Assembly (NCBI GenBank): GCA_964428895.1
Contig: CAYRZU010000003.1
Span: 27,063 to 91,062 of the forward strand
Direction of reading: 5' to 3'
From: HyVt-337 sp964428895
GTDB lineage: Bacteria; Planctomycetota; Phycisphaerae; SM23-33
DNA length: 64,000 nucleotides
Every line of letters starts with the position of its first letter. The stretch's first letter is position 1. The notes under the pieces were generated by a model, which was not told the origin of the DNA, did no database searches, and saw nothing but the letters and a program-made list of their open reading frames with translations. The position numbers and the translations under genes were made by a program. Of the stretch, positions 15,657-24,980 are shown one piece after another.

Positions 15657-16855
15657 AGCCCTGGACGCTCCACCTCGACGCGGACGCGTTTTTCCCGTCA
15701 GTGGAGCAGTTGTTGATTCCGGCGCTGCGAGATCGGCCCGTCATTGTCGGCAGCGGGTGCATTGCTTCATGCAGTTATGAGGCGAGGCGGTTCGGGCTCA
15801 GCGCGGGGATGTCGCTGGCCGAGGCGAAACGGCTCTGCCCGCAGGCGGTGGTGCTGGCCGGCCACTATCAAATCTATCGCTGTTTCGCCGAGCACATCTG
15901 GGAGATCTGTCGGCGCTATTGCTGCGCGTTGGAGACGTTCCTGGATGAGGCCGTCGGCGAGTTGGGCGGCGACCCGTCACGGTTCGGCGGGCCGGAGCGC
16001 CTGGGACAGCGAATCCAAACGGAAGTTCGCACCGAGGTGGGTTTGCCGGTGTCGGTGGGCCTGGCCCGTAATCGCATGATGGCCAAGCTGGCGTCGTCGA
16101 CGGTCAAGCCCGCCGGCGTGCGGGCGATTTTGCCCGGCTCGGAGGCGACATTCCTGGCGCCCCTTCCGGTGAATCGTCTCCTGGGCGTTGGCAGCAAGCT
16201 CGGCCGCCGACTTCGCGAGATGAACGTGGCCACCATCGGCGAGTTGGCGGCCTTGCCGGTTGCAACGCTGCGGGCGATGTTCGGCCAAGTCGGCGAAAGT
16301 CTCCATGACCGCGCCCACGGCCGCGACGTGCGCGCCCTTCGCCCCGACGCGCCGCCCAAGACCATCTCCCGCGAGACCACCTTTCACCGCGCCACCTGCG
16401 ACCGGGCGGAAATCACCGGCATGCTCTGTTACCTGCTGCAGCGGGCGATGCGAATGATGCGGCAGCATCGGCTCGTGGCCGCATGCCTGGAAGTGTCCAT
16501 CCGCTACGACGATTGGAAAAGCTACGCCACCCGCCGCACGCTGCCCGAGCCGACCGACAACGACGACGACGTCTTGCCCGTTTCATTGGAATTATTCGAT
16601 AAGCTCCATGGCCGTCGCGTGGCGGTGCGACACGTGGGGGTGGTGCTGTCGGGCTTTGTCCCGTCGGCGACGGTGGGGCGACTGTTCACCCACCAGGCCC
16701 GCCAACGCCGCCAGGACATCCAACACGCCGTCGACGCCGTTCGCGACCGTTTCGGCCACGGCTCGATGGTAACCGGCCGGGCCATCAGCCTCCTGGATCG
16801 GCTCGAGACAGACGACTACGGCTTCGTCCTACGAACGCCGTCACTAACGAAATGA
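15575..16855 (+). CDS. dinB: Y-family translesion DNA polymerase (DinB/Pol IV-like)
   Basis: The conserved part begins 'TLHLDADAFFPSVEQLLIPA', with the first catalytic Asp, and continues with 'LETFLDEAVGELGG', which carries the second Asp-Glu pair. All three metal-binding acids therefore seem present, unlike ImuB proteins that lose them. Next come 'VSVGLARNRMMAKLASSTVK', a helix-hairpin-helix ('LLGVGSKLGRRLREM') and a little-finger domain ending 'DAVRDRFG'. The start is unclear: TTG 15575 follows GAGGGTTGCGA, while an ATG at 15491 would overlap the previous gene by 74 bases. The first 30 residues are low-complexity repeat sequence. Its stop overlaps dnaE2 by four bases, so the two should be made together. 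Confidence 0.85.
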   Translation: MRDEEQHTGAIVDETPPPPPRPSTLSPQPWTLHLDADAFFPSVEQLLIPALRDRPVIVGSGCIASCSYEARRFGLSAGMSLAEAKRLCPQAVVLAGHYQIYRCFAEHIWEICRRYCCALETFLDEAVGELGGDPSRFGGPERLGQRIQTEVRTEVGLPVSVGLARNRMMAKLASSTVKPAGVRAILPGSEATFLAPLPVNRLLGVGSKLGRRLREMNVATIGELAALPVATLRAMFGQVGESLHDRAHGRDVRALRPDAPPKTISRETTFHRATCDRAEITGMLCYLLQRAMRMMRQHRLVAACLEVSIRYDDWKSYATRRTLPEPTDNDDDVLPVSLELFDKLHGRRVAVRHVGVVLSGFVPSATVGRLFTHQARQRRQDIQHAVDAVRDRFGHGSMVTGRAISLLDRLETDDYGFVLRTPSLTK

Positions 16856-19803
16856 CCGAATCCATCACACCGCTGCACGTTCGTAGTGGCCATTCGTTGC
16901 TGCGCGGGACGGCCTTGCCGGAAACGCTCGTGGCCCGGGCGGCCGAGCTGGGCCATGCCGCGCTTGCCCTAACGGACGTCAACAGCCTCGCCGGCGCGCC
17001 GGCGTTTTGGCAGACGGCCACCGATGCCGGTGTGCAGCCCTTGATCGGCGCCGAATTGCTTCTCGGCGATCAATCGGTCGTCGCCCTGATCACCTCCGAA
17101 GCCGGCTACGCCAATCTGTGTGAACTCATCACCGCCGTTCATACTGAAGAGAACGACCCGTCTCTTCAGAAGTCTGAAGGACTGCAAATCATCGTCGACA
17201 ATTCCGAATCCGCCGAGGCGTTGTTGGCGGCGGGTTGGCCGGCGGGACAATTGGGGTTGGGGGTCGATCCGGCCTGCCAGTCTTACGGCGCGTTGCGCGA
17301 GTTGGCCGCATTCGCCCACGTCCGTGCCTTGCCGCTGGTCGCGACAGCCAAGGCATTGACGGTCCGCGCCGACGACGCCCGCACCGCCCGCTTGTTGGCG
17401 GCGATGCGGCTGCAGACGACCGATGCCGCCGTTCCGGCCGACGCCTTGCCGCCGGTAAAAGCGTTCCTTCGAAGCTCCGATCAACTGGCGAATGAACTGG
17501 CGGAGTGGCCCGAGGCGGTTGGCAACAACCAACGCCTGATCGAGAAATGCTCGGACTTCAAACTCCTGCCGAGGAAAGCGGTCTTTCCTTCGTTCGACTG
17601 CCCGGACGGCCTAAGCCCGATGCGGTATCTGACGCAGCTTTGCCGTAAGGGATTGAGTTGGCGATACGGCAAGCGTCCGCCGGCCGGCTGGCGGGAGAGG
17701 CTGCGGCGCGAGTTGGCATTGATTGAGTCCAAAGGCTTCGGCGAGTACTTCCTGGTGGTCTGGGACATCGTTCAATACGCCCGCAGTCAGGGCGCCCCCG
17801 TAGCCGGCCGCGGCAGCGGCGCGTCGAGTCTGGTCGCCTATTTCCTGGGAATCACCAATATCTGTCCGCTGGATTGTGACATTCCGTTTGAACGGTTCCT
17901 CAACGAACAACGCGTCGACTACCCCGACCTGGACATCGATTTCTGCTGGCGGATTCGCGATGACGTGATCGACTACGCAATCGGTCGTTGGGGCGACGAT
18001 CGCGTGGCCATGGTCTGCACACATAACACCTTTCAGGACCGCGCCGCGCTTCGAGAAACAGCGAAGGTCCTTGGGTTCTCCGAGCAGCAGATATCGCGCA
18101 TCGATCAAATGGACGATCCGCGGAAGGATCGGCGGCTGGTCGAAGCGGCCGAGCTGAGTCGACGCCTAATCGGCCTGCCGCACAACTTCTCGGTGCATCC
18201 GGGCGGCATTGTGATGACGCCCAGCCGGCTGGATCGATTCACCCCCCTGCAGCCGGCAGCTAAAGGCGTTCGGGTAACGCAGTTCGAAAAGGACGGCGTC
18301 GAGGCGATGGGGCTAGTCAAGCTGGACCTGCTGGGCAACCGCAGCCTGTCGACCATCCGAGCCGCATGCGACCTGATCCGCGAGCGCTCCGGGAAATGTA
18401 TCGACGCCGAAACGCTTGACGACCGCGATGCCGCCACGCTGGCCGTGCTGCAGCGCGGCGATACGGTCGGCTGCAACCAATTGGAATCACCCGCCATGCG
18501 GAACCTGTTGCGGGCGATGCAGCCGCGCGGGCTTCGGGACATCATGAAGGCGTTGGCCCTGATTCGTCCGGGGGCGGCCAGCATCGGCATGAAGGAGGTG
18601 TTTGTCCGCCGTCACCGCGGCCTGGACGATCCACCCGCCTCCGATCCGCGTATCGACCGCGTGCTGGCCGAAACCTACGGTGTGATGTTGTATGAGGACG
18701 ACGTGATGCTGCTGGCCGAGGCGATCACCGGCGCCCCCCGCGGCCAGGCCGACCAATTCCGCCGCGGCGTCCAGAAGTGTCACAACGACGAGCAGCGGCT
18801 GGCCCTGTCGCGCAAGTTTCTGGCCCATTGCGACGACAACGGCATCGACCGGGCCCTGGCCGAGGACATCTGGGTGCAGATGGCCAAGTTCAACGCCTAC
18901 TCGTTCTGCCGGGCCCACGCCGCCAGCTACGCCAAGCTGGCCTGGACCGTCGCGTACCTCAAGACCCATCACGCCCAAGCGTTTTGGATCGCCGCGCTGA
19001 ATAACAACCAGAGCATGTACCATCCGCGCGTCTACGTCGAGCAGGCCAAACGGCAGGGCATTCGATTCCTGCTCCCCGATGTCAATTGCAGCGCCGAGGA
19101 GTTCGCCCCCGATGGCGAGGCCATCCGAGTGGGCTTCAACTTCATCGGCGGTCTCGGCCCAGCCAGCGTGGAGACAATTCTCCACGCCCGCCGGCGAGGG
19201 CCCTTCCCCACGCTCAGTGATTTCCTGGCGCGAACGGGCCTGGATGAAGCCCAAACGCGGGCGTTGATTTTGTGCGGCGCCTTCGACGGGCTCGGCCCGG
19301 TGCGCCCGGCGCTAATGATGGAACTGAACCTGGCGCTCCAGACGCACCTGTCGGCCCCGCGCGGTCACGCGTGCCTGCTGCCGGCGGAGATCGCCCTGCC
19401 GGCCGACATGGCCGACTATCCCGCCGCCAAGAAGTACGCCGACGAGCGTAACATCCTCGGCATCTCGGCCGGTCCGCACGTGATGGGCCTCTATCGTCCG
19501 CACCTGCAGCAAGCGACGACCATCGACCGTCGCGGCCTCGGCGCCAACGTGGGCCGAACCGTCCGCATCGCCGGCGTGCTCGAGGCCATGCGTACGGCGC
19601 CCACTCGCCAAGGCAAGCGGGTGATGTTCGTCACGCTCGACGACGAGTTCGGGCTATTCGAGGCGGTGGTCTTCGACGCAGATCGCCGTTGTCGCCTCAG
19701 CGGGTACGGGCCTTACCTGGTGGTCGGGACGGTGCAGGACCAATACGACACGCTCACCATCGCCGCGGATCGGATATCATCATGGCGACCGGGAGAACAC
19801 TGA
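16852..19803 (+). CDS. dnaE2: Error-prone DNA polymerase III alpha subunit, DnaE2 type
   Basis: The 983-residue protein has a PHP-like N-terminus ('HVRSGHSLLRGTALPETLV', 'LAAR'-type helix, 'ALALTDVNSLAG') in which several metal-ligand His residues of the PHP site are changed. The C-family core follows: 'APVAGRGSGASSLVAYFLGI', the catalytic 'YPDLDIDF', 'FSVHPGGIVM', the third Asp in 'MGLVKLDLLGNRSLSTI', and 'MLYEDDVMLLAEAITG'. An OB-like segment ('VRIAGVLEAMRTAPTRQG') ends it. It is slightly shorter than most DnaE2 proteins. It overlaps the Y-polymerase stop (ATGA) and its own stop overlaps the DUF72 start (TGATG). Together these point to damage-induced mutagenesis. Confidence 0.88.
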   Translation: MTESITPLHVRSGHSLLRGTALPETLVARAAELGHAALALTDVNSLAGAPAFWQTATDAGVQPLIGAELLLGDQSVVALITSEAGYANLCELITAVHTEENDPSLQKSEGLQIIVDNSESAEALLAAGWPAGQLGLGVDPACQSYGALRELAAFAHVRALPLVATAKALTVRADDARTARLLAAMRLQTTDAAVPADALPPVKAFLRSSDQLANELAEWPEAVGNNQRLIEKCSDFKLLPRKAVFPSFDCPDGLSPMRYLTQLCRKGLSWRYGKRPPAGWRERLRRELALIESKGFGEYFLVVWDIVQYARSQGAPVAGRGSGASSLVAYFLGITNICPLDCDIPFERFLNEQRVDYPDLDIDFCWRIRDDVIDYAIGRWGDDRVAMVCTHNTFQDRAALRETAKVLGFSEQQISRIDQMDDPRKDRRLVEAAELSRRLIGLPHNFSVHPGGIVMTPSRLDRFTPLQPAAKGVRVTQFEKDGVEAMGLVKLDLLGNRSLSTIRAACDLIRERSGKCIDAETLDDRDAATLAVLQRGDTVGCNQLESPAMRNLLRAMQPRGLRDIMKALALIRPGAASIGMKEVFVRRHRGLDDPPASDPRIDRVLAETYGVMLYEDDVMLLAEAITGAPRGQADQFRRGVQKCHNDEQRLALSRKFLAHCDDNGIDRALAEDIWVQMAKFNAYSFCRAHAASYAKLAWTVAYLKTHHAQAFWIAALNNNQSMYHPRVYVEQAKRQGIRFLLPDVNCSAEEFAPDGEAIRVGFNFIGGLGPASVETILHARRRGPFPTLSDFLARTGLDEAQTRALILCGAFDGLGPVRPALMMELNLALQTHLSAPRGHACLLPAEIALPADMADYPAAKKYADERNILGISAGPHVMGLYRPHLQQATTIDRRGLGANVGRTVRIAGVLEAMRTAPTRQGKRVMFVTLDDEFGLFEAVVFDADRRCRLSGYGPYLVVGTVQDQYDTLTIAADRISSWRPGEH

Positions 19804-20582
19804 TGGATGCGCAAGAGAAGTTCATCGTCGGCACGAGCGGGTACTCCTTCGCGGATTGGGTAGGCCCGTTCTACCCGCCCGGCACGCGTAGCGGGGACAT
19901 GCTGGGCCATTACGCCCGCCATTTCGATACGGTCGAGTTGAACTTCACCTATTACCGCATGCCGACGACGCGGACGCTGGCCGGCATCGCGGCGCGCGTG
20001 CCGGAGGGGTTCCGCTTCTGGGTCAAAGCCAACCAGGAGACTACCCACAAGCACAACCGCACCATCGCGGGCGAGTTCCTCGAGGCCCTGTCCCCGCTGA
20101 CCGAGGCTGACAAGCTCGCCGGCGTGCTGCTGCAATTTCCTCAATCCTTCCACCGGACGGTTGCGAATCGCCAGTACCTGGCGGGCGTGTTGGATGACTT
20201 CGCCGACCTGCCGTTGGCGGCGGAGTTTCGCCATCGGTCGTGGCGGACGGCGGAGACCGATCAAGGCCTGGCCGACCGAAATGTCTCCCTGGTCATTCCG
20301 GACGCCCCCGCTATCGACAACCTGTACCACCACGACGCAGCCGTGACAGCCCGAGTCGGCTATCTTCGCCTGCACTCACGAAACGCCGACAAATGGTACG
20401 CAGGCGGTGCGGAGCGGTATGACTATCGGTACAATGACGCCGAATTGCAGGATTTGGTCCGGCAATGGTTGCCTTTGGCGGAACTGACGGAGAAGATCTT
20501 CGTCTACTTCAATAATTGCCACGCCGCCCAGGCCGCCGACAACGCCGAAGCGTTCCGCCGCCTGCTGGGGCAGATGGACTAG
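19803..20582 (+). CDS. DUF72 family protein (YecE-like TIM barrel)
   Basis: The 259-residue cytoplasmic protein opens 'FIVGTSGYSFADWVGPFYPP', the DUF72 start, then 'YARHFDTVELNFTYYRMPTT', 'FRFWVKANQETTH', 'LAGVLLQFPQSF', 'AAEFRHRSW', 'GYLRLHSRNADKWYAG' and 'KIFVYFNNCHAAQAADNA', all family blocks. The function of DUF72 is not established; it has a TIM-barrel fold. ATG 19803 is chosen because it overlaps the dnaE2 stop by one base and gives the family's normal N-terminus. As the last gene of the polymerase operon it may take part in the same response, but that is inference from coupling. Confidence 0.85.
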   Translation: MDAQEKFIVGTSGYSFADWVGPFYPPGTRSGDMLGHYARHFDTVELNFTYYRMPTTRTLAGIAARVPEGFRFWVKANQETTHKHNRTIAGEFLEALSPLTEADKLAGVLLQFPQSFHRTVANRQYLAGVLDDFADLPLAAEFRHRSWRTAETDQGLADRNVSLVIPDAPAIDNLYHHDAAVTARVGYLRLHSRNADKWYAGGAERYDYRYNDAELQDLVRQWLPLAELTEKIFVYFNNCHAAQAADNAEAFRRLLGQMD

Positions 20583-20604
20583 GACCCCAGGTCCCGCTCA
20601 ACCA

Positions 20605-22401
20605 ATGACCGCGTCCCACAACAGTCCGGTTGTCGATGCACCGAGACCTCGCCGGCGCTGGCTGAAGCGCCTGATGTGGCTGATGATCGCGTTGGCGGCC
20701 GTGGGGGGCATGGGCTGGGCTGTCGTCTATGGGTACGTGGGCCCCAAGCGTGTTCGCACCATGACGCTGGAAGGACTGCGCCGTCGCTGGGCCGGCCCGA
20801 TCGAAATCGGTCGGGGCGAGTTCCGTCTGCGAGGCCCGGTGGCCGTCCGCGACGTGGTCTTCAAGGACGACGCCGGCCGGACCTGGGCCCGCGTCGACCG
20901 GATGGAGCTGACGGTCAAGAATTGGCCCCGCGCGTCCACTCAGATAGCGGGCATCACGTTCCGCGGCGCAGCCATAACCGCCCACCCCGGCACGCGGCCG
21001 CCGTTGGTGGCCCCGGCCGGTCCGGCCGACGTGACCACGCTGGAAATGCGATCGGTCTTCATCGACGGATGTCGAGTCACCTTCGGCGCCGCCACGGATG
21101 GCTGCGTCACCCCGGACCTGTCGGTTCGCCTGCATCGACGGCCATTGGTGATGGCCGACGGCAGACGCCCGTGGCACATCATGGTCCGCGTGGTCGATAG
21201 CGATGCGGACGAACACCTATGGGGGTGGCTGACATCGCGACGCGACCCGAGCGGCCGGTTGAGCGAAATCGCCTTTGACGGCCGATACGCTCGCGGAGAA
21301 CGAATCGCCGAGATCGACGTGGCATTTGCCCCGCCGCCGGCCGGCCCGATGACGATGGCGGTGGCCCTGACCGACGAAGGCGACCCGCAGTGGGGCCGCG
21401 CGACCGTCACCGGGCGCACGGACGACCTCTGGGCCGACCGCGTGAAGCTCGTCGGCCAGGCCACCTTCGCCGCTGACCGCATTATGTCCCTGGCCAATTG
21501 GGAGGCGGCCGTCCATTCCGCCGGCGATACTCCCAACGAAGCGTTGTTCGTGGCCGTCCATGAGACCAACGCCTTGGGCGGGAAAGCGTCCGGTCTGATC
21601 CGTGGGCGACTGGGTCCGAACGAGCCGTTGCAGATATGGTCCCGGACGATCGTCGCCGACATGGAATTGAAGCAACTGGCTCGGTTCTTCGGCCACGAAC
21701 AACCCGACCAGGGCACGCTGAGGGCGGGCGAAATCTACGTCTATAATGAGGGGGTCCGGTTCGATGCCCCCCACGCCGCAGGCGCCCTGCACGCGACCGG
21801 AATGTCAACCGGTCGAATCGCCCTGTTCCGCCAGATCGGCCAGGCCCTCGGACCCAATAGCCAGGCTCTGGGCGGCCACGCCGATGCCGTGACGATCTTC
21901 TCCCTGGTCGACAACATCGCCACGATTCAGCTCGGCCGCATGGCCGACCGATTGGTGGCCCTGGACGTTGAAAAGGGCTCGACCGTCCGCATGGACACGG
22001 GCCAACTGAACCTGTTCGTCAGCGGCGGCCTGATGAGCCAACTCCGGCCGGCCCTGCAGATGCTGCCGATGATGAATTGGGCCGCCAATATCGCCGACGC
22101 TCTGGTCTACATGCACGTTACGGGGACGTTGGATGAGCCCGTCATCACGCCTAGGCCCGCCCGGGCCCTGACGACCAACGCGATGAATTTCATGAAACTG
22201 GCCACCAATTTCGGCGGCGATTTCGGCGCCATGCTAACCGGACGGCCCCAAGGCTTGCTGCGCAGCCTCTCCAGCGATGCCCAGTTCGTCTGGGCGTTCC
22301 CCAAGCTCGTCCCGGACCAGCCCCCCCTGCCGCCGCGCCCGTCCAAAGACCCACACTGGGCGGCGCCAACAACGCAACCGACCCGACCCGCTCAGGATTG
22401 A
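20605..22401 (+). CDS. AsmA-like membrane-anchored protein
   Basis: The 598-residue protein has a basic N-terminus with Arg/Lys pairs, one membrane segment (about residues 25-48) and a long beta-rich periplasmic part. Short recurrent units such as 'IEIGRGEFRLRGPVAVRDVV' and 'WARVDRMELTVKNWPRAS' resemble AsmA/TamB/DUF748-type proteins, which run between inner and outer membrane. The end is a Pro/Thr/Gln tail ('APTTQPTRPAQD' type) common in this group of bacteria. It starts 22 bases after the DUF72 stop, without a clear ribosome site. A larger relative is at 27310-30888. Role in lipid or outer-membrane handling is inferred from family. Confidence 0.7.
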   Translation: MTASHNSPVVDAPRPRRRWLKRLMWLMIALAAVGGMGWAVVYGYVGPKRVRTMTLEGLRRRWAGPIEIGRGEFRLRGPVAVRDVVFKDDAGRTWARVDRMELTVKNWPRASTQIAGITFRGAAITAHPGTRPPLVAPAGPADVTTLEMRSVFIDGCRVTFGAATDGCVTPDLSVRLHRRPLVMADGRRPWHIMVRVVDSDADEHLWGWLTSRRDPSGRLSEIAFDGRYARGERIAEIDVAFAPPPAGPMTMAVALTDEGDPQWGRATVTGRTDDLWADRVKLVGQATFAADRIMSLANWEAAVHSAGDTPNEALFVAVHETNALGGKASGLIRGRLGPNEPLQIWSRTIVADMELKQLARFFGHEQPDQGTLRAGEIYVYNEGVRFDAPHAAGALHATGMSTGRIALFRQIGQALGPNSQALGGHADAVTIFSLVDNIATIQLGRMADRLVALDVEKGSTVRMDTGQLNLFVSGGLMSQLRPALQMLPMMNWAANIADALVYMHVTGTLDEPVITPRPARALTTNAMNFMKLATNFGGDFGAMLTGRPQGLLRSLSSDAQFVWAFPKLVPDQPPLPPRPSKDPHWAAPTTQPTRPAQD

Positions 22402-22509
22402 CCCCCCCCAGCGGGTCCGGTATACAGGGGATTTCCGCCCTCGCCACAGATGCCAATCGGCCCTGGCCGACTGCACCCGCTGGCGAAACCGGGCTTCGGA
22501 GCGACTGTC

Positions 22510-23754
22510 TTGCCACGCTCGAACATCATTATCCGCTGTCTGCCGGCGGCCTTATTGCTGACGGCCTGTTGGCTCGCCGGGTGCGAGCCGGCGCCGCTGA
22601 GCATGGCCGAGGTCGGCCCCGAGCCCGGCCCCATCGGCCCTCCGGATGCCGCGCGAATCCAGGCGTCCATCGACCGCGGCGTGGCGTATCTGATCGAACA
22701 CCAGAAGTCGGACGGCCATTGGGGCACGATGCTCAACCCCACCTACGGCGTGGGCCTGCCCAGCTACCGCGACGTAGAGAGCCTCAAGACCGCCACCACC
22801 TGCCTGGCCCTGAAGGCGCTGATCGAGAACAACCCCGGCACAGACAAAGCCGAGGCCGCCATCCGCCGCGCCGAGGACTGGGCCCTGGAGAACCTTCCCA
22901 AGTTCCGCCGGCAAGACAAGCGAAGCCTGTTCAACAACTGGGGCCACGCCTACGCCATCGAAGCGTTGGTGGCGATGCTGAAATATCGGCCGATGGATGA
23001 GGCCCGGCACGCTCGGGTCATGGAGGCCCTGGCCGACCAGGTGCGCCTGCTGCAGGCCTACCAAACCATCCACGGCTCGTGGGGCTACTACACCGGCGGC
23101 GCTCCGATTCGCCCACCGGTCGACATGGGCGTCAGCTTCCTGACCGCCACGGCCATGATCTCCCTGCACCAAGCCCGGGAGATGGGATTCGAACTCCAGC
23201 CGCGAACGGTAGTGGGGGCGATGAAGGCGCTGCGCCTGTGCCGGTTCCCCAACGGGGCCTTCGGCTACAACATCTACCGGTCGCCGCATCCGGAGTACCG
23301 TAGCGGCTGGCCGCCGGCCGCGGTATCGCGGACGCAGCCGGGGAATCTGGCGATGTACCTGTTCGACGACGACCGGGTCACGGTCCGCGCGATGGAGACG
23401 TGGCTGGCCCGGATGATCGTCCAGGATGACTGGCTGGAACAGACCCGAAAAGGCACTGTCCCGCACTCGTCCAACGTTGCCCGCGTAACGAAGAGACACA
23501 GCCCCTTCCAGATCGCCGGGTACTACTACTTCTACGGCTACTACTACGGCGCTCAGATCATCGAACATCTGCCCGAGGACAAGCAGGACTTCTACCGCGC
23601 CCACGTAGCCGAGATTATCATGTCCAAGCAAGACCAGGACGGCTGCTGGTGGGACTTCGCGCTGTTCCAGTACTACAAGGAATACGGCACGGCCTACGCG
23701 CTGATGATCCTGAAGCGTTGCCTGCCCGAGCCGGCCGCTGTCCCCGAGGGCTGA
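22510..23754 (+). CDS. Lipoprotein with squalene-cyclase/prenyltransferase-like alpha-toroid fold (copy 1)
   Basis: The TTG at 22510 is eight bases after GGAG and gives a 414-residue lipoprotein with lipobox LAGC (Cys25). The mature protein repeats helical units with motifs of the terpene cyclase/prenyltransferase repeat family: 'GVAYLIEHQKSDGHWGT', 'LFNNWGHAYAIEALVAML', 'HGSWGYYTGG' and 'KQDQDGCWWDFALF'. These match the alpha-alpha barrel, not the DxDD active site of real cyclases, which I do not find. So it is more likely a scaffold or binding protein at the envelope than an enzyme on terpenes. It overlaps the second copy by one base (TGATG). Confidence 0.78.
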   Translation: MPRSNIIIRCLPAALLLTACWLAGCEPAPLSMAEVGPEPGPIGPPDAARIQASIDRGVAYLIEHQKSDGHWGTMLNPTYGVGLPSYRDVESLKTATTCLALKALIENNPGTDKAEAAIRRAEDWALENLPKFRRQDKRSLFNNWGHAYAIEALVAMLKYRPMDEARHARVMEALADQVRLLQAYQTIHGSWGYYTGGAPIRPPVDMGVSFLTATAMISLHQAREMGFELQPRTVVGAMKALRLCRFPNGAFGYNIYRSPHPEYRSGWPPAAVSRTQPGNLAMYLFDDDRVTVRAMETWLARMIVQDDWLEQTRKGTVPHSSNVARVTKRHSPFQIAGYYYFYGYYYGAQIIEHLPEDKQDFYRAHVAEIIMSKQDQDGCWWDFALFQYYKEYGTAYALMILKRCLPEPAAVPEG

Positions 23755-24980
23755 TGGTGACCACACCGAACCGTACATGGATGCCGGTCGTCGCCCTCAC
23801 GCTGCTGGGGCTATCGAGCGGGTGTGCGCCTGACATCAATGACCCCACCTTCGCGCCCGCGATGCCCGCCATCACGGCCCCCACCGAACCGGAGATTCGT
23901 GATTCGATCGCCCGTGGGGTCCGGTATTTAGTGGACACCCAGTACCCGGACGGCCATTGGGGCAGCCTCGGCTATCACACCAATGTCCTCATGCCCAGCG
24001 CCCGCGACACGGCGTCGTTCGAGATGGCCTCCAACGCGTTGGTCATCAAGGCGCTGATCGAAACGGATGACGGATCGCCCGACGTCCAGGCCGCCATTGT
24101 GCGTGGGGAGGACTGGTTCCTCACCAACGTGGCAACGTTCCGACGACCGGACTTGGGGTCGACCTTCAACAACTGGGCGCACCTGTACGCGATCGAAGCG
24201 TTGATAACCATCCTGGAGCGACGCCCTCTCGATGACGAGCGCCGCCAACTCGTGCGTCGCCTGGTCGCCGATCACATTCGCCTGCTGACGGCCAGCCGGA
24301 CCATTCGCGGTGGGTGGGGCTACTACGAGGTGTACCCGCGGACGCGCCCGCCCAGCAACTGGGCCCTAAGTTTCATCACGGCCGCGGCGCTGGTGTCGCT
24401 GCATGAGGCCAAGGCAGCCGGCTTCGACGTGCCGAAGGCCGCGACCGCCACAGGTCTGAAGGCGCTGAGTTGGTCGCGCCTGCCCAACGGTGCGTTTGCC
24501 TATCACGTCCATGAGATTGTCCGGCCGGCCCTTCCGGCCAGTTGGCCGCCCGGCGCCGTCGGGCGAACGCAGGCGTGCAATCTGGCGTATTGGCTGTACG
24601 GGAACGACCTGGTCACCCCCGCGGTCATGAAAGGGTGGCTGGCCCGCCTGTTCCACCACGGCGACTGGATGGACACCGCCCGCAAGGCCCAGGTGCCGCA
24701 CTCGACGACGTCGACCCCCTCGTCCAACCGGCGGGCGCCGTTCGTAATCGCGGGCTATTACTACTATTTCGCTCATTACTACGCAGCGAGGGTGATTGAG
24801 CATCTCGACCCGGCCGACCGGCCGGCCATGAAGGCCCAGTTGGCTCGCGTGCTGATCGACCGGCAAGACCAGGACGGGTGCTGGTGGGATTTCCTGATGC
24901 AGGGCTACGAGAAGTCCTACGGAACGGCCTACGCCCTCATGAGCCTGCAGCGCTGCTTGCCCGAGGCCGAGCCGGAATGA
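23754..24980 (+). CDS. Lipoprotein with squalene-cyclase-like alpha-toroid fold (copy 2)
   Basis: This 408-residue protein is a clear tandem duplicate of the gene before it. It has its own lipobox (LSSGC, Cys24) and matching blocks in the same order: 'GVRYLVDTQYPDGHWGS', 'TFNNWAHLYAIEALITIL', 'IRGGWGYYEV', 'SRLPNGAFAYHVH', 'VIAGYYYYFAHYYAARVIEH' and 'DRQDQDGCWWDFLMQGYEKS'. The ATG overlaps the upstream stop, and its own TGA overlaps the sulfatase ATG (ATGA). Conservation is strongest in Trp/Tyr/Gly of the toroid and weakest at the N-terminus, as expected for two partners with related but split roles. Confidence 0.78.
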   Translation: MVTTPNRTWMPVVALTLLGLSSGCAPDINDPTFAPAMPAITAPTEPEIRDSIARGVRYLVDTQYPDGHWGSLGYHTNVLMPSARDTASFEMASNALVIKALIETDDGSPDVQAAIVRGEDWFLTNVATFRRPDLGSTFNNWAHLYAIEALITILERRPLDDERRQLVRRLVADHIRLLTASRTIRGGWGYYEVYPRTRPPSNWALSFITAAALVSLHEAKAAGFDVPKAATATGLKALSWSRLPNGAFAYHVHEIVRPALPASWPPGAVGRTQACNLAYWLYGNDLVTPAVMKGWLARLFHHGDWMDTARKAQVPHSTTSTPSSNRRAPFVIAGYYYYFAHYYAARVIEHLDPADRPAMKAQLARVLIDRQDQDGCWWDFLMQGYEKSYGTAYALMSLQRCLPEAEPE

